DNA from: Siphonodentalium dalli
Taxonomy: Eukaryota > Mollusca > Scaphopoda > Gadilida > Siphonodentaliidae
Reading direction: 5' to 3'
NCBI GenBank assembly: GCA_032622095.1
Contig: CP136062.1
Location: forward strand, 55,349,849 to 55,413,848
DNA length: 64,000 nucleotides
Below, piece by piece: positions 1 to 10,669 of this stretch. The position numbers and the translations under genes are program-made. The notes below the pieces were generated by a model, which had not been told where the DNA came from, did no database searches, and was given only the letters and a program-made list of their open reading frames with translations. How positions within the stretch are numbered: position 1 is the first letter of the stretch; each line of letters opens with the position of its first letter.

Positions 1-99
1 TTGCCCCCTCCCCCTACATTTTATAAAATGAATTTTGCCCCAAAAAAATGACATTTATACTTGACAATTTCTTTAACCATTTCATATTTAAAAGAATAA

Positions 100-285
100 G
101 ACTTGCATATGTAAGAGAATACATCGGCCTAACAATATTTACCTTGACCTTGTAAGCCAGTGCATGTCTTGTATATGTGAGGCTCTTTATGGGAGAATTG
201 CATATATAAGAGAATGCACTGGCACAGGATCTTTAATGCTGCACCACAGCAGCTCCCGTCATGAAAGGGCTCTTATGTAATCGAA
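100..285. repeat. Diverged family C-like palindromic repeat
   Basis: Contains AAGAGAATACATCGGCCTAA, GCCAGTGCATGTCTTGTATA and AGAGAATGCACTGGCACAGG, which are diverged forms of the palindrome that forms the core of family C. The same arrangement, including ACAGGATCTTTAATG, recurs at 27722-27905, so this is a separate subfamily. No clean TTAA ends are visible. Confidence 0.6.
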
Positions 286-429
286 CCCTAGATTCTAAAT
301 ATGCAAAAAACTGCTTTCACGTCAAAACACCAGATATGACATTTTAGAAGCCGACTGATGTGTTTTGCCAAAGAAGTCGCAAAATTATACAACCACAAGC
401 ACCTTGTTGCTTATACATTAGGCGCAGGT

Positions 430-550
430 GAATGATGACGTCATACAATTGTTTCTATATTTACGTGCGCTCGCGCAACAGTATGGCGATCAGACAGATT
501 CGTACGTAGCTTGGTGTCACCCTACTCCGTTTCACTCCATGACGTCACCA
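430..550. promoter_or_regulatory. Possible promoter region with two CRE palindromes
   Basis: Two perfect TGACGTCA sites lie at 436-443 and 540-547. Between them is a CpG-rich patch (GTGCGCTCGCGCAACAGTATGG) that stands out from the AT-rich surroundings. TGACGTCA is the CREB/ATF binding palindrome. No gene start or TATA box can be tied to it, and the region could equally be the regulatory end of a mobile element. Confidence 0.3.
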
Positions 551-1964
551 AAAACGACGTAAAACCTCGTGGCGTTCTGACATTTTTAATGTGCCGCGTT
601 TTTGCTATGTTTATCTTATGTGTTGTTTTCGATTATTTGTTTGTCGCCAATATCGCCATTTGTCCGGATTCCCTGTTTCTATATTTAAAACTGGCATGCT
701 CGTAGTGAGCCTCGATTTCGATTTTTTCTCCCAGGTCAAAATACGTCAGAGTTATGACAAAAATAGATCGACCTACATTTTCTCCATCAGAACTCTACAC
801 CAAAGAGTCTATAGACTCCTTCGGGACCTACATATGACATAGACTCCTTCATTTGGGTATTTTTACTTATAATTGGGAAGTTTTATCATTTTTTGGTTCG
901 TGTGAAGACCTCTTTTTATCGTGCGGGAAAAGAGAGACATTCAAAACGCGATTTCATAATTCGACGCAATAAGCTGAATAGCCTAACCTTCAGCCGAGTT
1001 CCGGGTCAAATACGACGAATGATGTAACACAAAACAAAACGCATTTGTTGACACAAACACCGTTTGAACAGTTTATTATTACATAAAATGATCGTTATTG
1101 ATTAATTATTGATTAATTATTGATATTTATTGTTGAATATTGGCTGCTATCAATATTTACACAAATGGTATTAATTATTTCTTATAATTGCTCCTTTGGT
1201 CAACTTTGACTATCGGAAAATGAAAATGAAAATATGCCGCTGAAATTTTTTTTATCGATATTAAAGTCTCATCCTTTCGGCAACATGGAATTGGTTTTAA
1301 TTACTTAAATGATTAATATAGTAATTTGCCTTTTATCTGTGATGAAATGAGAAATGGTAATTGTCTTTTTTTGCTAACATTAAATTAAATTAAATAAATT
1401 AAGTAAAATACAGTGAAATTATTTTTTTAATTATTGTTTATTACATTTTTGCGCACGTTGGCATCTCTCTGAGTGCATTCTAGTTTCTATAGCGATGAGC
1501 CAAATTCTGGTGGCGTGTACATTTTTTTGTGAAATTGAGTGTTACTTCCGGTTAGCAACTGTCTGGAGATTGTTAAATTGCGGAATCGGCAGTGGACAAC
1601 GATATGAAAATAAAATTGTCAACTTCACAAATTCCGAAGAATTCCCATGTGATTTAGGCATATTAGTTTCATTCAGACCAATTTCGTTAGTTAGCTTAAT
1701 GAAAACAAGAGAAGATGTCATGGTACGGTTCATGACATCATTTACATCATGTTGGCTTTGTGGGCCAGAATCCAGAGAAGATTGCACAATCACTTGTCAT
1801 ATCGTCTCCACTGGGGCCATTGTATGCTGTTAAATAAATTATACTTAGCATTTTGTCGCCGATAAAAAGCAAATTCGAGGCACATCGTGTGTGGTTGCAT
1901 GCTTGCTCCACTACGTGTCACATACAATTCATATTAGTGGAGTTAGACATCTCCAATTGAGAAC
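551..1964. other. AT-rich stretch without a recognised gene
   Basis: No repeat family from elsewhere in the window is recognised here. Runs such as GATTAATTATTGATTAATTA around 1100 are simple AT-rich sequence. An open frame of 112 codons at 1495-1833 (+) has several cysteines but no recognisable domain, and its reverse strand is open too, so I do not call it a gene. Confidence 0.5.
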
Positions 1965-1966
1965 TA

Positions 1967-2126
1967 CAGTAATGACCTAATTAATCGACTCCTTAACCAC
2001 AGCAGAATTATGGGTAACTTTTCTTTCCGATGAATGGCAACAAGCCATATTTCCGACTAAATCCTGAAAAGTTACCCATAATTCTGCGGTGCATGGTTAA
2101 GGAGTTGATTACTTAGGGTATTACTG
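1967..2126. mobile_element. Family A MITE (pogo/Tigger-like), copy 1
   Basis: Near-palindromic foldback element starting CAGTAATGACCTAATTAATC and ending GGGTATTACTG, flanked by TA on both sides. Inside are ACCACAGCAGAATTATGGGT and its complement. TA flanks with CAG...CTG ends are typical of Tc1/mariner-pogo MITEs. It has no coding capacity. Confidence 0.85.
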
Positions 2127-2790
2127 TATCTAGCCACACCCCTGAGGCAAATAATCAGGTGACATCTGTTACCCTTTCTTTACTAAATGGATTCTCCCAT
2201 TCAGTTATAAAAGAATACATTTGAAGTGTCTATTATTACGCGCGCCGCATGTATACTAATGTAGAGATTCTTGTTTCGCCTGGGCGCATGGGGGTTTTAT
2301 TTATAGAACTGGGAATTTTTGGGAGGATTAAAAGTTGAACTGCGAACCGGAGGCCGAGTCCAGTAAAAGGTGTAGTTGGGAATTTCAATTTCGTTTATTG
2401 TCGTTAACATTATGTCAATAATGTTGATTTTAGGTTTGTGATAAGCTATGTCAATTACAAATAAAAAGTCTTATATTTCAACTTTTATAGACATTTTTCG
2501 TTCTGCAGCCCACTGGGGGTTGTGGTCGGAGACGGCCGAGTCGGCCGCCGGTTCGTTAATTAGGTGCTGGTTGTTAATGTTATTTTAACGGAATTCTGAG
2601 TTGGTCATTCGCGAAACCAATATATTTTATATTCTATAATTACAATCATGGGTATATAATATATGATCTTGAGCGCGTTACCATTTCTGACATTGGTTTT
2701 CTTGTTCATCTGGATGGAAATCTGAACAGACGACAGACATTAGAAAGTGCAGAAGGAATCCTATTGAATAGTGGGAAATGGTTCAGCTAA
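2127..2790. other. Unique AT-rich stretch without a recognised gene
   Basis: No open frame, TIR or repeat family is recognised here. A short CpG-richer patch (GAGACGGCCGAGTCGGCCGC, about 2529-2548) contains a small GGCCGAGTCGGCC palindrome. Confidence 0.4.
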
Positions 2791-2792
2791 TA

Positions 2793-2925
2793 CAGTAATG
2801 CCCTAAGTAATCGACCTCTTAACCACAGCAGAATTATGGGTAACTTTTCAGGATTTAGTCGGAAATATGTCTTGTTGCCATTCATCGGAAAGCTCTGTGA
2901 GAGTCGATTATTTAGGGCATTACTG
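2793..2925. mobile_element. Family A MITE, copy 2
   Basis: Begins CAGTAATGCCCTAAGTAATC and ends TTTAGGGCATTACTG, flanked by TA. The second arm is shortened: the sequence passes from the central GGAAAGCTCT straight to the terminal GTCGATTATTTAGGG. Confidence 0.88.
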
Positions 2926-3152
2926 TAAGTGCGATAATACTCACGCATATCGAAGATGTATCTATTGACTAAACGCATCACACAACTCTTCAAAGCACAT
3001 ATATAGTTCATCTTCGAAACATGCGGAACTGTCGGTGTCATCAGGTTCGTACGGGTCGATTCACATGACACGTTTCTTGGTAATCGCTCATGGGTCAAAT
3101 CACATGCCACGTTTCCTGGATATCGCTCACCAGGAAGAAGCCCGTGAACTTG

Positions 3153-3328
3153 CAACCCGATCATGAACAACTCTGTCCCTTAAAATCCTAATCGATAGAC
3201 GAAATGTGTTATGCAGTCACGAACACACACAACCCGATCATGAACAACTCTGTCCCTTAAAATCCTATTCAATATATCAAGACGAAATGTGTTATGCAGT
3301 CATGAACACACAACACGATCATGAACAA
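3153..3328. repeat. Short tandem duplication, ~80 bp unit, 2.3 copies
   Basis: CCGATCATGAACAACTCTGT followed by CGAAATGTGTTATGCAGTCA is repeated with starts near 3153, 3231 and 3312. The second unit differs by small indels. Confidence 0.8.
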
Positions 3329-3469
3329 GAATGATCCTTTATATTCTACACCACTATATCAAGGCAATAAGTGTCGAACGGAACAACTGTGTGAATATAA
3401 CCTGCATGTTAAACTTTACTTTATAATAAATTTAACATATAACTTGTGCATCTACAATATTTCAGAGAA

Positions 3470-3790
3470 GGAAACCCATTATCCCGAAATATCCTTAATC
3501 TTTTGGGTATTCCTTATCCTTGAAATATCCGTTTTCTAGAGATACATGTATATCCCTTATTGTAATACTTGGAATATCCCTTAGTTTTATGAAATCCCTT
3601 ATCATTGAGGATATCCCATAATCTTAAGATATTTCTTAGCCTTAAAATATCTTAATATATCCGTAGTCTTGTAATATCCTTTATCTTTTTGATATTTCTT
3701 ATTCTTGAGGTAACCTTATCCTTGGAATATCCATTTAATCCTTATAATATTCCTTACCATTGGAATGTCTCTTGGAATTATTTTTGCTTG
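3470..3790. repeat. Degenerate low-complexity repeat (TATCCCTTATCCTTGAAATA-like)
   Basis: Roughly 17-25 bp imperfect units of the type ATATCCCTTA / CTTGGAATATCC succeed one another for about 300 bp. They are too diverged for a fixed period. No coding potential is apparent. Confidence 0.7.
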
Positions 3791-3809
3791 GAAGAGCTTA
3801 TACCTGTAA

Positions 3810-4247
3810 AAGCCTCAGAATAAGGTGCCTGTCATTTGCAGAATGAGGTCCCCAGAGGGTAAATTTAGTGATGCTATTCCACATAGCGGGCTAGCATCCC
3901 TAAACTCGCACTCTAGGGACCTCATTCTGCTCAGACCTCATCTTCGCAGGAAAGTTTATTTATTATCAAATTTCTAAAGAAACTTCTTCAGATTCTATTT
4001 CCTTTTTAGTTTAGTTTCTCTATATCTCCAAATTGGCAGACGACACATTGCATATATATCCCAATATTCACCATTTGGGATCTTCAATCTGAGTCTATAT
4101 GTCTCCCATAGCAGATGAGGCCATGCAGAATGAGGTCCCCAGATGGTGAATTTGGTGATGCTAGCCCACCATGCTGGATAGCATCACTAACTTCACCCTC
4201 TGGGGGACCTCATTCTGTAAATGACAGGCACAATAAACTCAGGCTTG
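3810..4247. mobile_element. Family B foldback element, long form, copy 1
   Basis: Both ends carry GTGCCTGTCATTTGCAGAAT / ATTCTGTAAATGACAGGCAC, followed inward by the GAGGTCCCCAGAGGGT box. The interior (about 3955-4110) has the TTTAGTTTAGTTTCTCTATA segment also seen at 14140, 42720 and 46690, marking the long form of the family. The superfamily is unclear because no consistent target-site duplication is seen. A near-direct repeat, CCTGTAAAAGCCTCAGAA / CCTGTAAGAGCCTCAAAT, brackets this copy. Confidence 0.85.
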
Positions 4248-4297
4248 CCTGTAAGAGCCTCAAATTATTTGTATCCTTAAGAATAGCACTACATGTA

Positions 4298-4389
4298 CAG
4301 TAATGCTCTAATTAATCGACCTCTTAACCACAGCAGAATTACCCATAATTCTGCTGTGGTTAAGGAGTGGATTATTTAGAGCATTACTG
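4298..4389. mobile_element. Family A MITE, short copy 3
   Basis: A 92 bp copy with TA flanks. CAGTAATGCTCTAATTAATC is followed by ACCACAGCAGAATTA and directly by the complementary arm. The inner TTCAGGATTTAGTCGG part of the longer copies is missing, leaving a tight hairpin. Confidence 0.88.
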
Positions 4390-4827
4390 TACATGTAGCA
4401 CTACTCAAAATGACATGCACACGAGTTAGAGATCCAAGACTGTCAGTAATCAAGGTGAAATCTAGAGATTGCAGTTACTCCAGAGATATAATTCCTTCAT
4501 TAAACCGATGGAATGAACTCTAATTCCATACAAGGAATCTGTCGTGTACCATAGTGAACATCCTCATTAGATAAGCAGCGTTTCTCTATAACAAGGTCAG
4601 TGAACTTCCATATAACAAGCCTCGAGTTTAACTTATAGAGAAATAATGGAGATTAGATTCCGCTGATCTTTATGACAAGAGACTGTGTCGTGATCGAGAA
4701 TCGGTATTGTATAACTGTAGTAAAGCCAGCGCACTGTCAGCCCGCCCAACAACCAATTGTTGAATGTCGTCTACTTGTTGCGCGTGCTTACAGAGGCAGC
4801 AGGTAAATGAAAATTCAATATGTAATC
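4390..4827. other. Unique stretch without a recognised gene
   Basis: No repeat family, long open frame or splice-bounded open segment is recognised between the family A copy and the triplicated unit. Confidence 0.4.
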
Positions 4828-5662
4828 TCGTCAATGAGGGTTACAGTGGGAGATGCCTACAGTAAACAGCCTCCAACATACGGAATCATTATCACCGGGA
4901 CTAAATAGCTGATTGAAGGACACAGAATCACAGCGATGCATGCATTAATAACTCAACTTTCACCAATAGATCACAGAGACACAATGCTATTAATCGATTG
5001 TCGGGACAGGTGTGGGATAATGTTGTTTGCTTTCGTCTAGCTTGCATAAGGGCATTTTTTTTATTTACCAGGCAGATGGTTTATAGACATTTTTTTTTAC
5101 ATAATAAGATACCTCAAATTTTCCATGTAAACATGTAACCTGATTGAAATATGCGGAAGTTGTATAATTAATAAACTTCATTCAACAGAAAATTTATATG
5201 AAATATGTAGAATGCTTGAGTGAAATTCCTCATAAAAGATTTAGCATTAACTGGAATTTTGGAAATAAAAAACTGATATTTTAAAGAGTAAAGATACTTG
5301 ATGTTGAAACCAAATGTTAAATCATTTTTGAAGAAGAAAAGGGGAATAATTCTGAAAAAATTTCAATTTCAATACCATTGTATGTTCTCGTCAATGAGGG
5401 TTACAGTGGGAGATGTCTACAGTAAACAGCCTCCAACCTAAGGAATAATTATCACCCGGACTAAATAGCTGATTGAAGGACACAGAATCACAGCGATGCA
5501 TGGATTAAATAACTCAAATTTCACCAATAGATCACAGACACAATGCTATTAATCGATTGTCGGGACAGGTGTGGGATAATGTTGTTTGCTTTCATCAAAC
5601 TTGCGTAAGGGCATTTTTGTTATTTATTTATTTACCAGGCAGGTGGTTTATAGACAATTTTT

Positions 5663-5818
5663 GGTATGTCCTTCATGTAAGAATATACTAACCCTAACTC
5701 TAACCCTAAACCTAACCCTAGCCCTATCCCAAGCCCTAACCCTGGTCTTAACCCTAACACTAACCCTAATACATGGAGGGGTGGGTGGTTTCGTGTATTC
5801 TTACATGAAGGATATACC
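5663..5818. mobile_element. Small TIR insertion with telomere-like core
   Basis: GGTATGTCCTTCATGTAAGA at the left is matched in reverse complement by TCTTACATGAAGGATATACC at the right (about 24 bp arms, 1-2 mismatches). The homologous positions in repeat copy 1 (near 5090) and copy 3 lack it, which gives an empty site. The flanks are T-runs, so the duplication (perhaps ATTTTT) is not certain. The core is the CCCTAA-type repeat at 5688-5770 plus a G-rich GGAGGGGTGGGTGG segment. Confidence 0.75.
5688..5770 (-). repeat. Degenerate interstitial telomere-like repeat
   Basis: About 13 hexamer-like units of CCCTAA with variants CCCTAAA, CCCTAG, CCCTAT, CCCAAG and CCCTGG. TTAGGG is the usual animal telomere repeat and would read on the minus strand. 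The array is short and degenerate, and it lies inside a TIR element rather than at a chromosome end. Confidence 0.85.
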
Positions 5819-6159
5819 CATTTTTTTTACATATTAAGAGGGTCCAAAACCTCAAATTTTCCATGAAAACATGCAACCTGATTGAAATATTTTTTTAATT
5901 AATAGACTTCATTCAACAGAAAATACGTAATGTAGAATGCTTGAGTGAAATTCCTCGTAAAAGGTTTAACATTAACTGGAATTTTTTAAATAAAAAAAAC
6001 TGATCTTTTAAAGAACAAAGATACTTGATGTTGAAACCAAAATATTAAATCATTTTTGAAGAAGAAAAGGGGAATAATTCTGAAAAAATTGAAATTTCAA
6101 TACTATAGTATGTAAATCTCATCAATGAGTGTTACAGTGGGAGATGCCTACAGTAAACA

Positions 6160-6261
6160 AAAAGGATGGTACCATAGGGTGGGCTAATTAAGCCCCCCCT
6201 GTCAGTGAGGAATAGTCATTGGGGGGGGCCCCTGCATCAAAGAAAACCTGGCGCCACCCTG
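6160..6261. mobile_element. 102 bp insertion with 7 bp target duplication
   Basis: Comparison with copies 1 and 2 of the triplicated unit shows an extra 102 bp bounded by GTAAACA at 6153-6159 and 6262-6268. The insert is GC-rich (GGGTGGGCTAATTAAGCCCC, GGGGGGGGCCCC) with weak internal complementarity. A precise insertion with a duplicated site supports transposition; the family is unknown. Confidence 0.65.
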
Positions 6262-6618
6262 GTAAACAGCATACAATGCATGAAATCATCATCACCGGGA
6301 CTAATTAGCTGAATCAAGGACACGGAATCACGTTGATGAAGCATTAATAACCCAACTTTCACCAATATATCACAGAAACACAATGCTATAAATCAATTGT
6401 GGGGACAGGTGTGGGATAATGTTATTGTTTTCATCATGCATAGCAAAAGGGGCATTTTTTTTATTTACCAGGTTGTTTACAGACATTTATTATTATATAA
6501 TAATTAATGATCAGAGATCTCAATGTTTCCATGAAAACATCCAACTTGAGTGAACTATATACCTTTTTTTGTTCTTATACATGTACTTCGATGACTATAC
6601 TAACTTCATTTACTACAG

Positions 6619-6729
6619 CTAGGGTACGACGGTCTGGATAAAATGATGAAAAGTGGTTTGGCCGCAACCATATACAAAAGTTTATCTGACAGGTGTTTAA
6701 CATTATTTGAGCCACAAAGAAATATTATG
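6619..6729 (+). CDS. Candidate internal exon, 37 codons, unknown protein
   Basis: A 111 bp segment is open in one frame only and has canonical borders. A perfect branch-point TACTAAC (6598-6604) and the acceptor TTTACTACAG precede it, and the donor ATG|GTGAGT follows. Both ends are phase 0. The peptide begins LGYDGLDKMMKSGLAATIYK and ends SLSDRCLTLFEPQRNIM, with a balanced composition unlike the surrounding AT-rich frames. I do not recognise the family, and no partner exon was found within several kb. A ~30 bp near-copy of its start occurs at 7446-7475, suggesting partial duplication. It could be an exon of a gene with long introns, or a retained exon fragment. Confidence 0.45.
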
Positions 6730-6953
6730 GTGAGTGTAACATTGCATAGCCTTAGGTGATTTTTTTTTTGGGAAATTGGAATTTTAAAAAGAAGATATAT
6801 TTTTTTTTTAATGAAACAAGACAGTCAATGACTGTTTTGAGAAGCCTGAGAAGACTGGGACTCTGAAGACTACAACACTCATTCCTCGTCGAAATCACTT
6901 AAAACAAGTAGTTCTAAACAGGGACATATATAGCTGGAGGTTCTCCAGCGAGT

Positions 6954-7028
6954 GGGGGGGGGGGGGGAGTCTTCACCTTGAAATTTCTAATTGCACACCA
7001 CTGACCGATCTTTAACCCCCCCCCCCCC
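6954..7028. repeat. Facing poly-G (14) and poly-C (13) tracts
   Basis: A run of 14 G at 6954-6967 and 13 C at 7016-7028 enclose AATTTCTAATTGCACACCAC. Related text (GGAATTTCCAACTGCACCCA) occurs near 47935, so this is part of a dispersed repeat. Homopolymer lengths are prone to sequencing error. Confidence 0.7.
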
Positions 7029-8300
7029 ATACCCTAACCAGACCACGGTCTTTAAAAGTTCACAAAATTCCTTTTGCACATCCGTCTTAGGTTGGAATTT
7101 TACAACTGGTATTTCAAGCTTTCCAACTTTTGGAAATTTCCAACTTGACATCCCCCATAAAGTTAAATTTTGTGACAAAACTGACATCCCCTATATAGTT
7201 TTAAAATGTGGTAATTTCGGTCCAACAGTTTAACCAAAAGCAGGACAATAAGCGACTGTTGATCTAAAAAATCTTTTTTCCATTGAAAACTATTTTGGTG
7301 TGAAAATCAAATTTCCAACTAATGTTGTAATCAGGCATGATTCTATATATACCATCAACATAATTTTCGATTGATCTATGAGCATATAGATGTCTCAGCG
7401 GGCGAATTACATACTGTATAATTCCGCGACTGTATAATTCCACGAAGCTAGGGTAGGACAGTCTGGATAAAATGAAGATTGATGGGCCAAAAATAAATTG
7501 GACGAAGCAAACTTTCAGAAAATAAATACACCTCAACTTCAATTGTCAGCAATAAACTATCCATGATCAAATAAAATACTTGTTTGGGAACGATTTACAT
7601 TTAAAATGACTCAATAACGTCTCAATAATTATCAACACACACAGAGTCGAATCCGAAGTGACTAGTTAGGGATCTCCGATAAAATTGATGATAAACTCCA
7701 GTCCCGATGTAATTTGTAAACAAATTCCCTGGTCACATCTAATGTTCTCGTGACAAATGCCATGGTATTAGTACCGTATTACCACTGGTATGAAGCAGAA
7801 ATTTTTTAATAGGGTTGTAATCGGAAAACACATTTTATTTTATTCCCAATATACTTATCCATGTTCATCAGCCTGTTGATCAGTCTGATTCATGATCGAT
7901 TGTTTTCACAGAAACTATACACAAATGGTATGGATGCTTTTTCCGAAAATTAGGCAAATGATAAAAGCAGAGTGAATTTTGACCATTCAGTCGATCATTA
8001 CAAAAATATGAATATGGCTGAAATGCAATGACATAAGTACAGTAGGCCTATTAAAGTGTCGGTAAGAAACAGAAACATGTAATATAGTCATCAACTAATT
8101 TATAAAATGTTTTTGAGTTGTTTTTTCACTGAGAGTCATGTGGGGGCAACGGTTATCTGGACACGCCCCTTTTTTTTTAAAGTATCACTACGCGATGTGA
8201 CACATCTGCTGCAACATCCATGCACTGATATATCAAGTCACCCGCTAGCCTCTCGACCAATTAAATGCCTGCATTTCAATGAAAATGAAAGTATGTTATA
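7029..8300. other. AT-rich stretch without a recognised gene
   Basis: Open frames on both strands are short and lack domain features. The only notable item is at 7446-7475, where CTAGGGTAGGACAGTCTGGA repeats the start of the candidate exon at 6619 with two mismatches over about 30 bp and then diverges. It has no acceptor or open frame of its own. Confidence 0.5.
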
Positions 8301-8727
8301 AGGTAATGCCCTAAATAATCGACTCCTTTACCACAGCAGAATTATGGGTAACTTAATTTTCAGGATTTAGTCGGAAATATGGCTTGTTGCCATTCATCAG
8401 AAAGCTCTCACTGAGAGCTTTCCGATGAATGGCAACAAGCCATATTTCCGACTAAATCCTGAAAAGTGAAAAATCTTTCACTGAGAGCTTTCCGATGAAT
8501 GGCAACAAGCCATATTTCCGACTAAATCCTGAAAAGTGAAAAATCTTTCACTGAGAGCTTTCTGATGAATGGCAACAAGCCATATTTCCAACTAAATCCT
8601 GAAAAGTGAAAAATCTTTCACTGAGAACTTTCCAATGAATGGCAACAAGCCATATATCCGACTAAATCCTGAAAAGTTACCCATAATTCTGCTGTGGTAA
8701 AGGAGTCGATTATTTAGGGTATTACTG
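8301..8727. mobile_element. Family A MITE, copy 4, with internal 70 bp tandem expansion
   Basis: The ends are AGGTAATGCCCTAAATAATC and TTAGGGTATTACTG. The right arm segment GAGCTTTCCGATGAATGGCA plus AAAGTGAAAAATCTTTCACT is repeated with starts at 8415, 8485, 8555 and 8625, an exact 70 bp period. The first base of the terminus is mutated. This is the only copy in the window with internal expansion. Confidence 0.9.
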
Positions 8728-9142
8728 TATATTATTTTATTACATAATCCTACCCTTATTCCATTCAATAAACCCTTTCTATAAATTGTGATATTAAACG
8801 TTCGTTTAATAACAGGAAATAGTGCCATATGACCTTTAACTTCCGGTTTGTCGTCTGTTAACATTCCGTACGCTACGTCTCAAAATACTATGGCTTCCAA
8901 TATTTTTCAAACAAAATATCATGAATGAAGAGTTTGAAAAGTTATGTCATTAAATATACGCCATTAAATGCACAAAAGAGTCTTTATTTATCTGGGACTA
9001 TATTTCTTTATGCGGGCAAACAACGAACTGTTATATGAAACATCATCGCATGCCTTATATAAGCCAATGTTAGTTTCGCATCCCATTTGCTGATTTAAGA
9101 ATGTGTTGTCAATGTTTTGGATCATGTAATAAATAGAATCTA

Positions 9143-9242
9143 CAGCTCGTCCCCAGTTTATAGCGGAAATTACAAAGGCTCGGTCCGGACCTAATTTACT
9201 GGACTCGTTTTGTAAATTCCGCTATAAACTGTGGACTTGTTG
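9143..9242. mobile_element. 100 bp hairpin MITE, TA-flanked
   Basis: Left arm CAGTTTATAGCGGAAATTAC and right arm GTAAATTCCGCTATAAACTG are complementary over about 33 bp with a few mismatches. TA flanks both ends (9141-9142 and 9243-9244). This is consistent with a second, unrelated Tc1/mariner-pogo type MITE. Confidence 0.7.
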
Positions 9243-9424
9243 TAGATCCTCTATATATTGGTACCAAACTTGAATTCATAAACATAGATAGGGTGGGTGG
9301 GGAGAGTTAAATCTCTCATCTCCAAAACTATGAGATCCATTCATCTAGGAATTTAAAATGAGATATATTTTAAGAGTTGAAGTGAATAGCATAAACGAAA
9401 AGAGTTAACAGCATATATATTATA

Positions 9425-9640
9425 CAGTAATGCCCTAAGTAATCGACTTCTTAACCACAGCAGAATTATGGGTAACTTAATTTCAGGATTTAGTCGGAAA
9501 TATGGCTTGTTGCCATTCATCGGAAAGCTCTCGGGGAGAGCTTTCCGATGAATGGCAACAAGCCATATTTCCGACTAAATCCTGAAATGTTACCCATAAT
9601 TCTGCTGTGGTTAAGAAGTCGATTACTTAGGGCATTACTG
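9425..9640. mobile_element. Family A MITE, full-length copy 5
   Basis: A nearly perfect palindrome of 216 bp with TA flanks. CAGTAATGCCCTAAGTAATC is at one end, GATTACTTAGGGCATTACTG at the other, and GAAAGCTCTC / GAGAGCTTTC at the centre. It is a good reference copy for the family. Confidence 0.93.
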
Positions 9641-9679
9641 TATCTAATATTGTAACACCTGTTGCATCTATGAGATCTA

Positions 9680-10300
9680 TAGTGATTTCAGAGGATATAT
9701 GTTAGGAGTTGAAGTCAACTCATTGGAAGCAAAAGTGTTAAAGCTAGTTGAGCCACAAAATTTGATATCTCCCATCTAGTAGTCACCCCGAAGATCCATA
9801 TGAAGTTTGATGATCCTAAACATGCCTGTAAATTTTCAAAACATTTCTCCAATAAATGCGGGCTGCAGGGTGTGCTGATGGATCCAAATTTGAAATCCAT
9901 GTTTTTTATCGAATTTCAGAAAATATTGATGGCCCCCATTTATTGGTCACCCCGAAGGTCCATATGAAGTTTGGTGATGATCGGATGAGTGATGTTTTTT
10001 TCCTATTTTACCCAGTGACCCCACTTGAACAAATCTGAATTCCAGACACTCAAAAAAAAAGTCCAAATCCCTACAAAGGGGCTGCATCTCTGGCAAGAAT
10101 GGGTGGCCAGAACTCAAAAACTTGACCTGTATTTTGTGGTTGTGAACCTACATACGAAATTAATTCCGTTAAGTTCAATGCAACTAAAGTTATCATCTAG
10201 AAACGAAAAAATAAACATATGGACATATAAATGGATGGCTAGACCAAAAACATATTACTACGTCCTGTTTTTTAATATGGGTGTATAAACGTGTGTATAT
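9680..10300. repeat. Dispersed repeat with two diverged internal units
   Basis: TAGTCACCCCGAAGATCCAT and TTGGTCACCCCGAAGGTCCA, each followed by ATATGAAGTTTG, lie about 170 bp apart. The layout resembles the other mollusc-type tandem repeats in this window. Short open frames here follow the repeat and are not annotated. Confidence 0.6.
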
Positions 10301-10669
10301 AACTGGCATTAAATGACAGTAATAAAAATGATGGAGCAATGATTAGGAACTTTTTACTGTAGTCTATTATAAAATATGGATGAGAAGCTGGCTGAAGAAA
10401 GTCGCCATTAATTATCATCGCTAGAATGTGACAACCATATATAATTAATGAACAGGTCCGTAGATACAGACTTTGAATGGACGTATTCCCATGTTACCGA
10501 CAGCTCGTCTAAGAATAAAAGACATCTGGGAAGACAGAGCTTAAGTTTGCATGACAGTTGCAGAATTGTCGTGATGGCCATGATCATCATCATCAGACTG
10601 TCTGGCTGGGAGATGCCATATTTCAGACAACTCATCTTTCTCCATTGCATTATAGTAATGCCCGAAGTA

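Larger units (their letters stand above)
4828..6560 (+). repeat. Triplicated ~560 bp unit
   Basis: Three consecutive copies start at about 4828, 5387 and 6117 with CTCGTCAATGAGGGTTACAG (third copy diverged). Each continues through GGGACTAAATAGCTGATTGA and TCGGGACAGGTGTGGGATAA. Copies 1 and 2 are closer to each other than to copy 3. Copy 2 carries a TIR insertion at 5663-5818 and copy 3 a 102 bp insertion at 6160-6261, so both insertions probably postdate the duplications. Confidence 0.9.

Noticed and set aside
5688-5770. True chromosome end or fusion point
   Set aside because: The CCCTAA tract is short, degenerate and enclosed by inverted repeats absent from the sister repeat copies.
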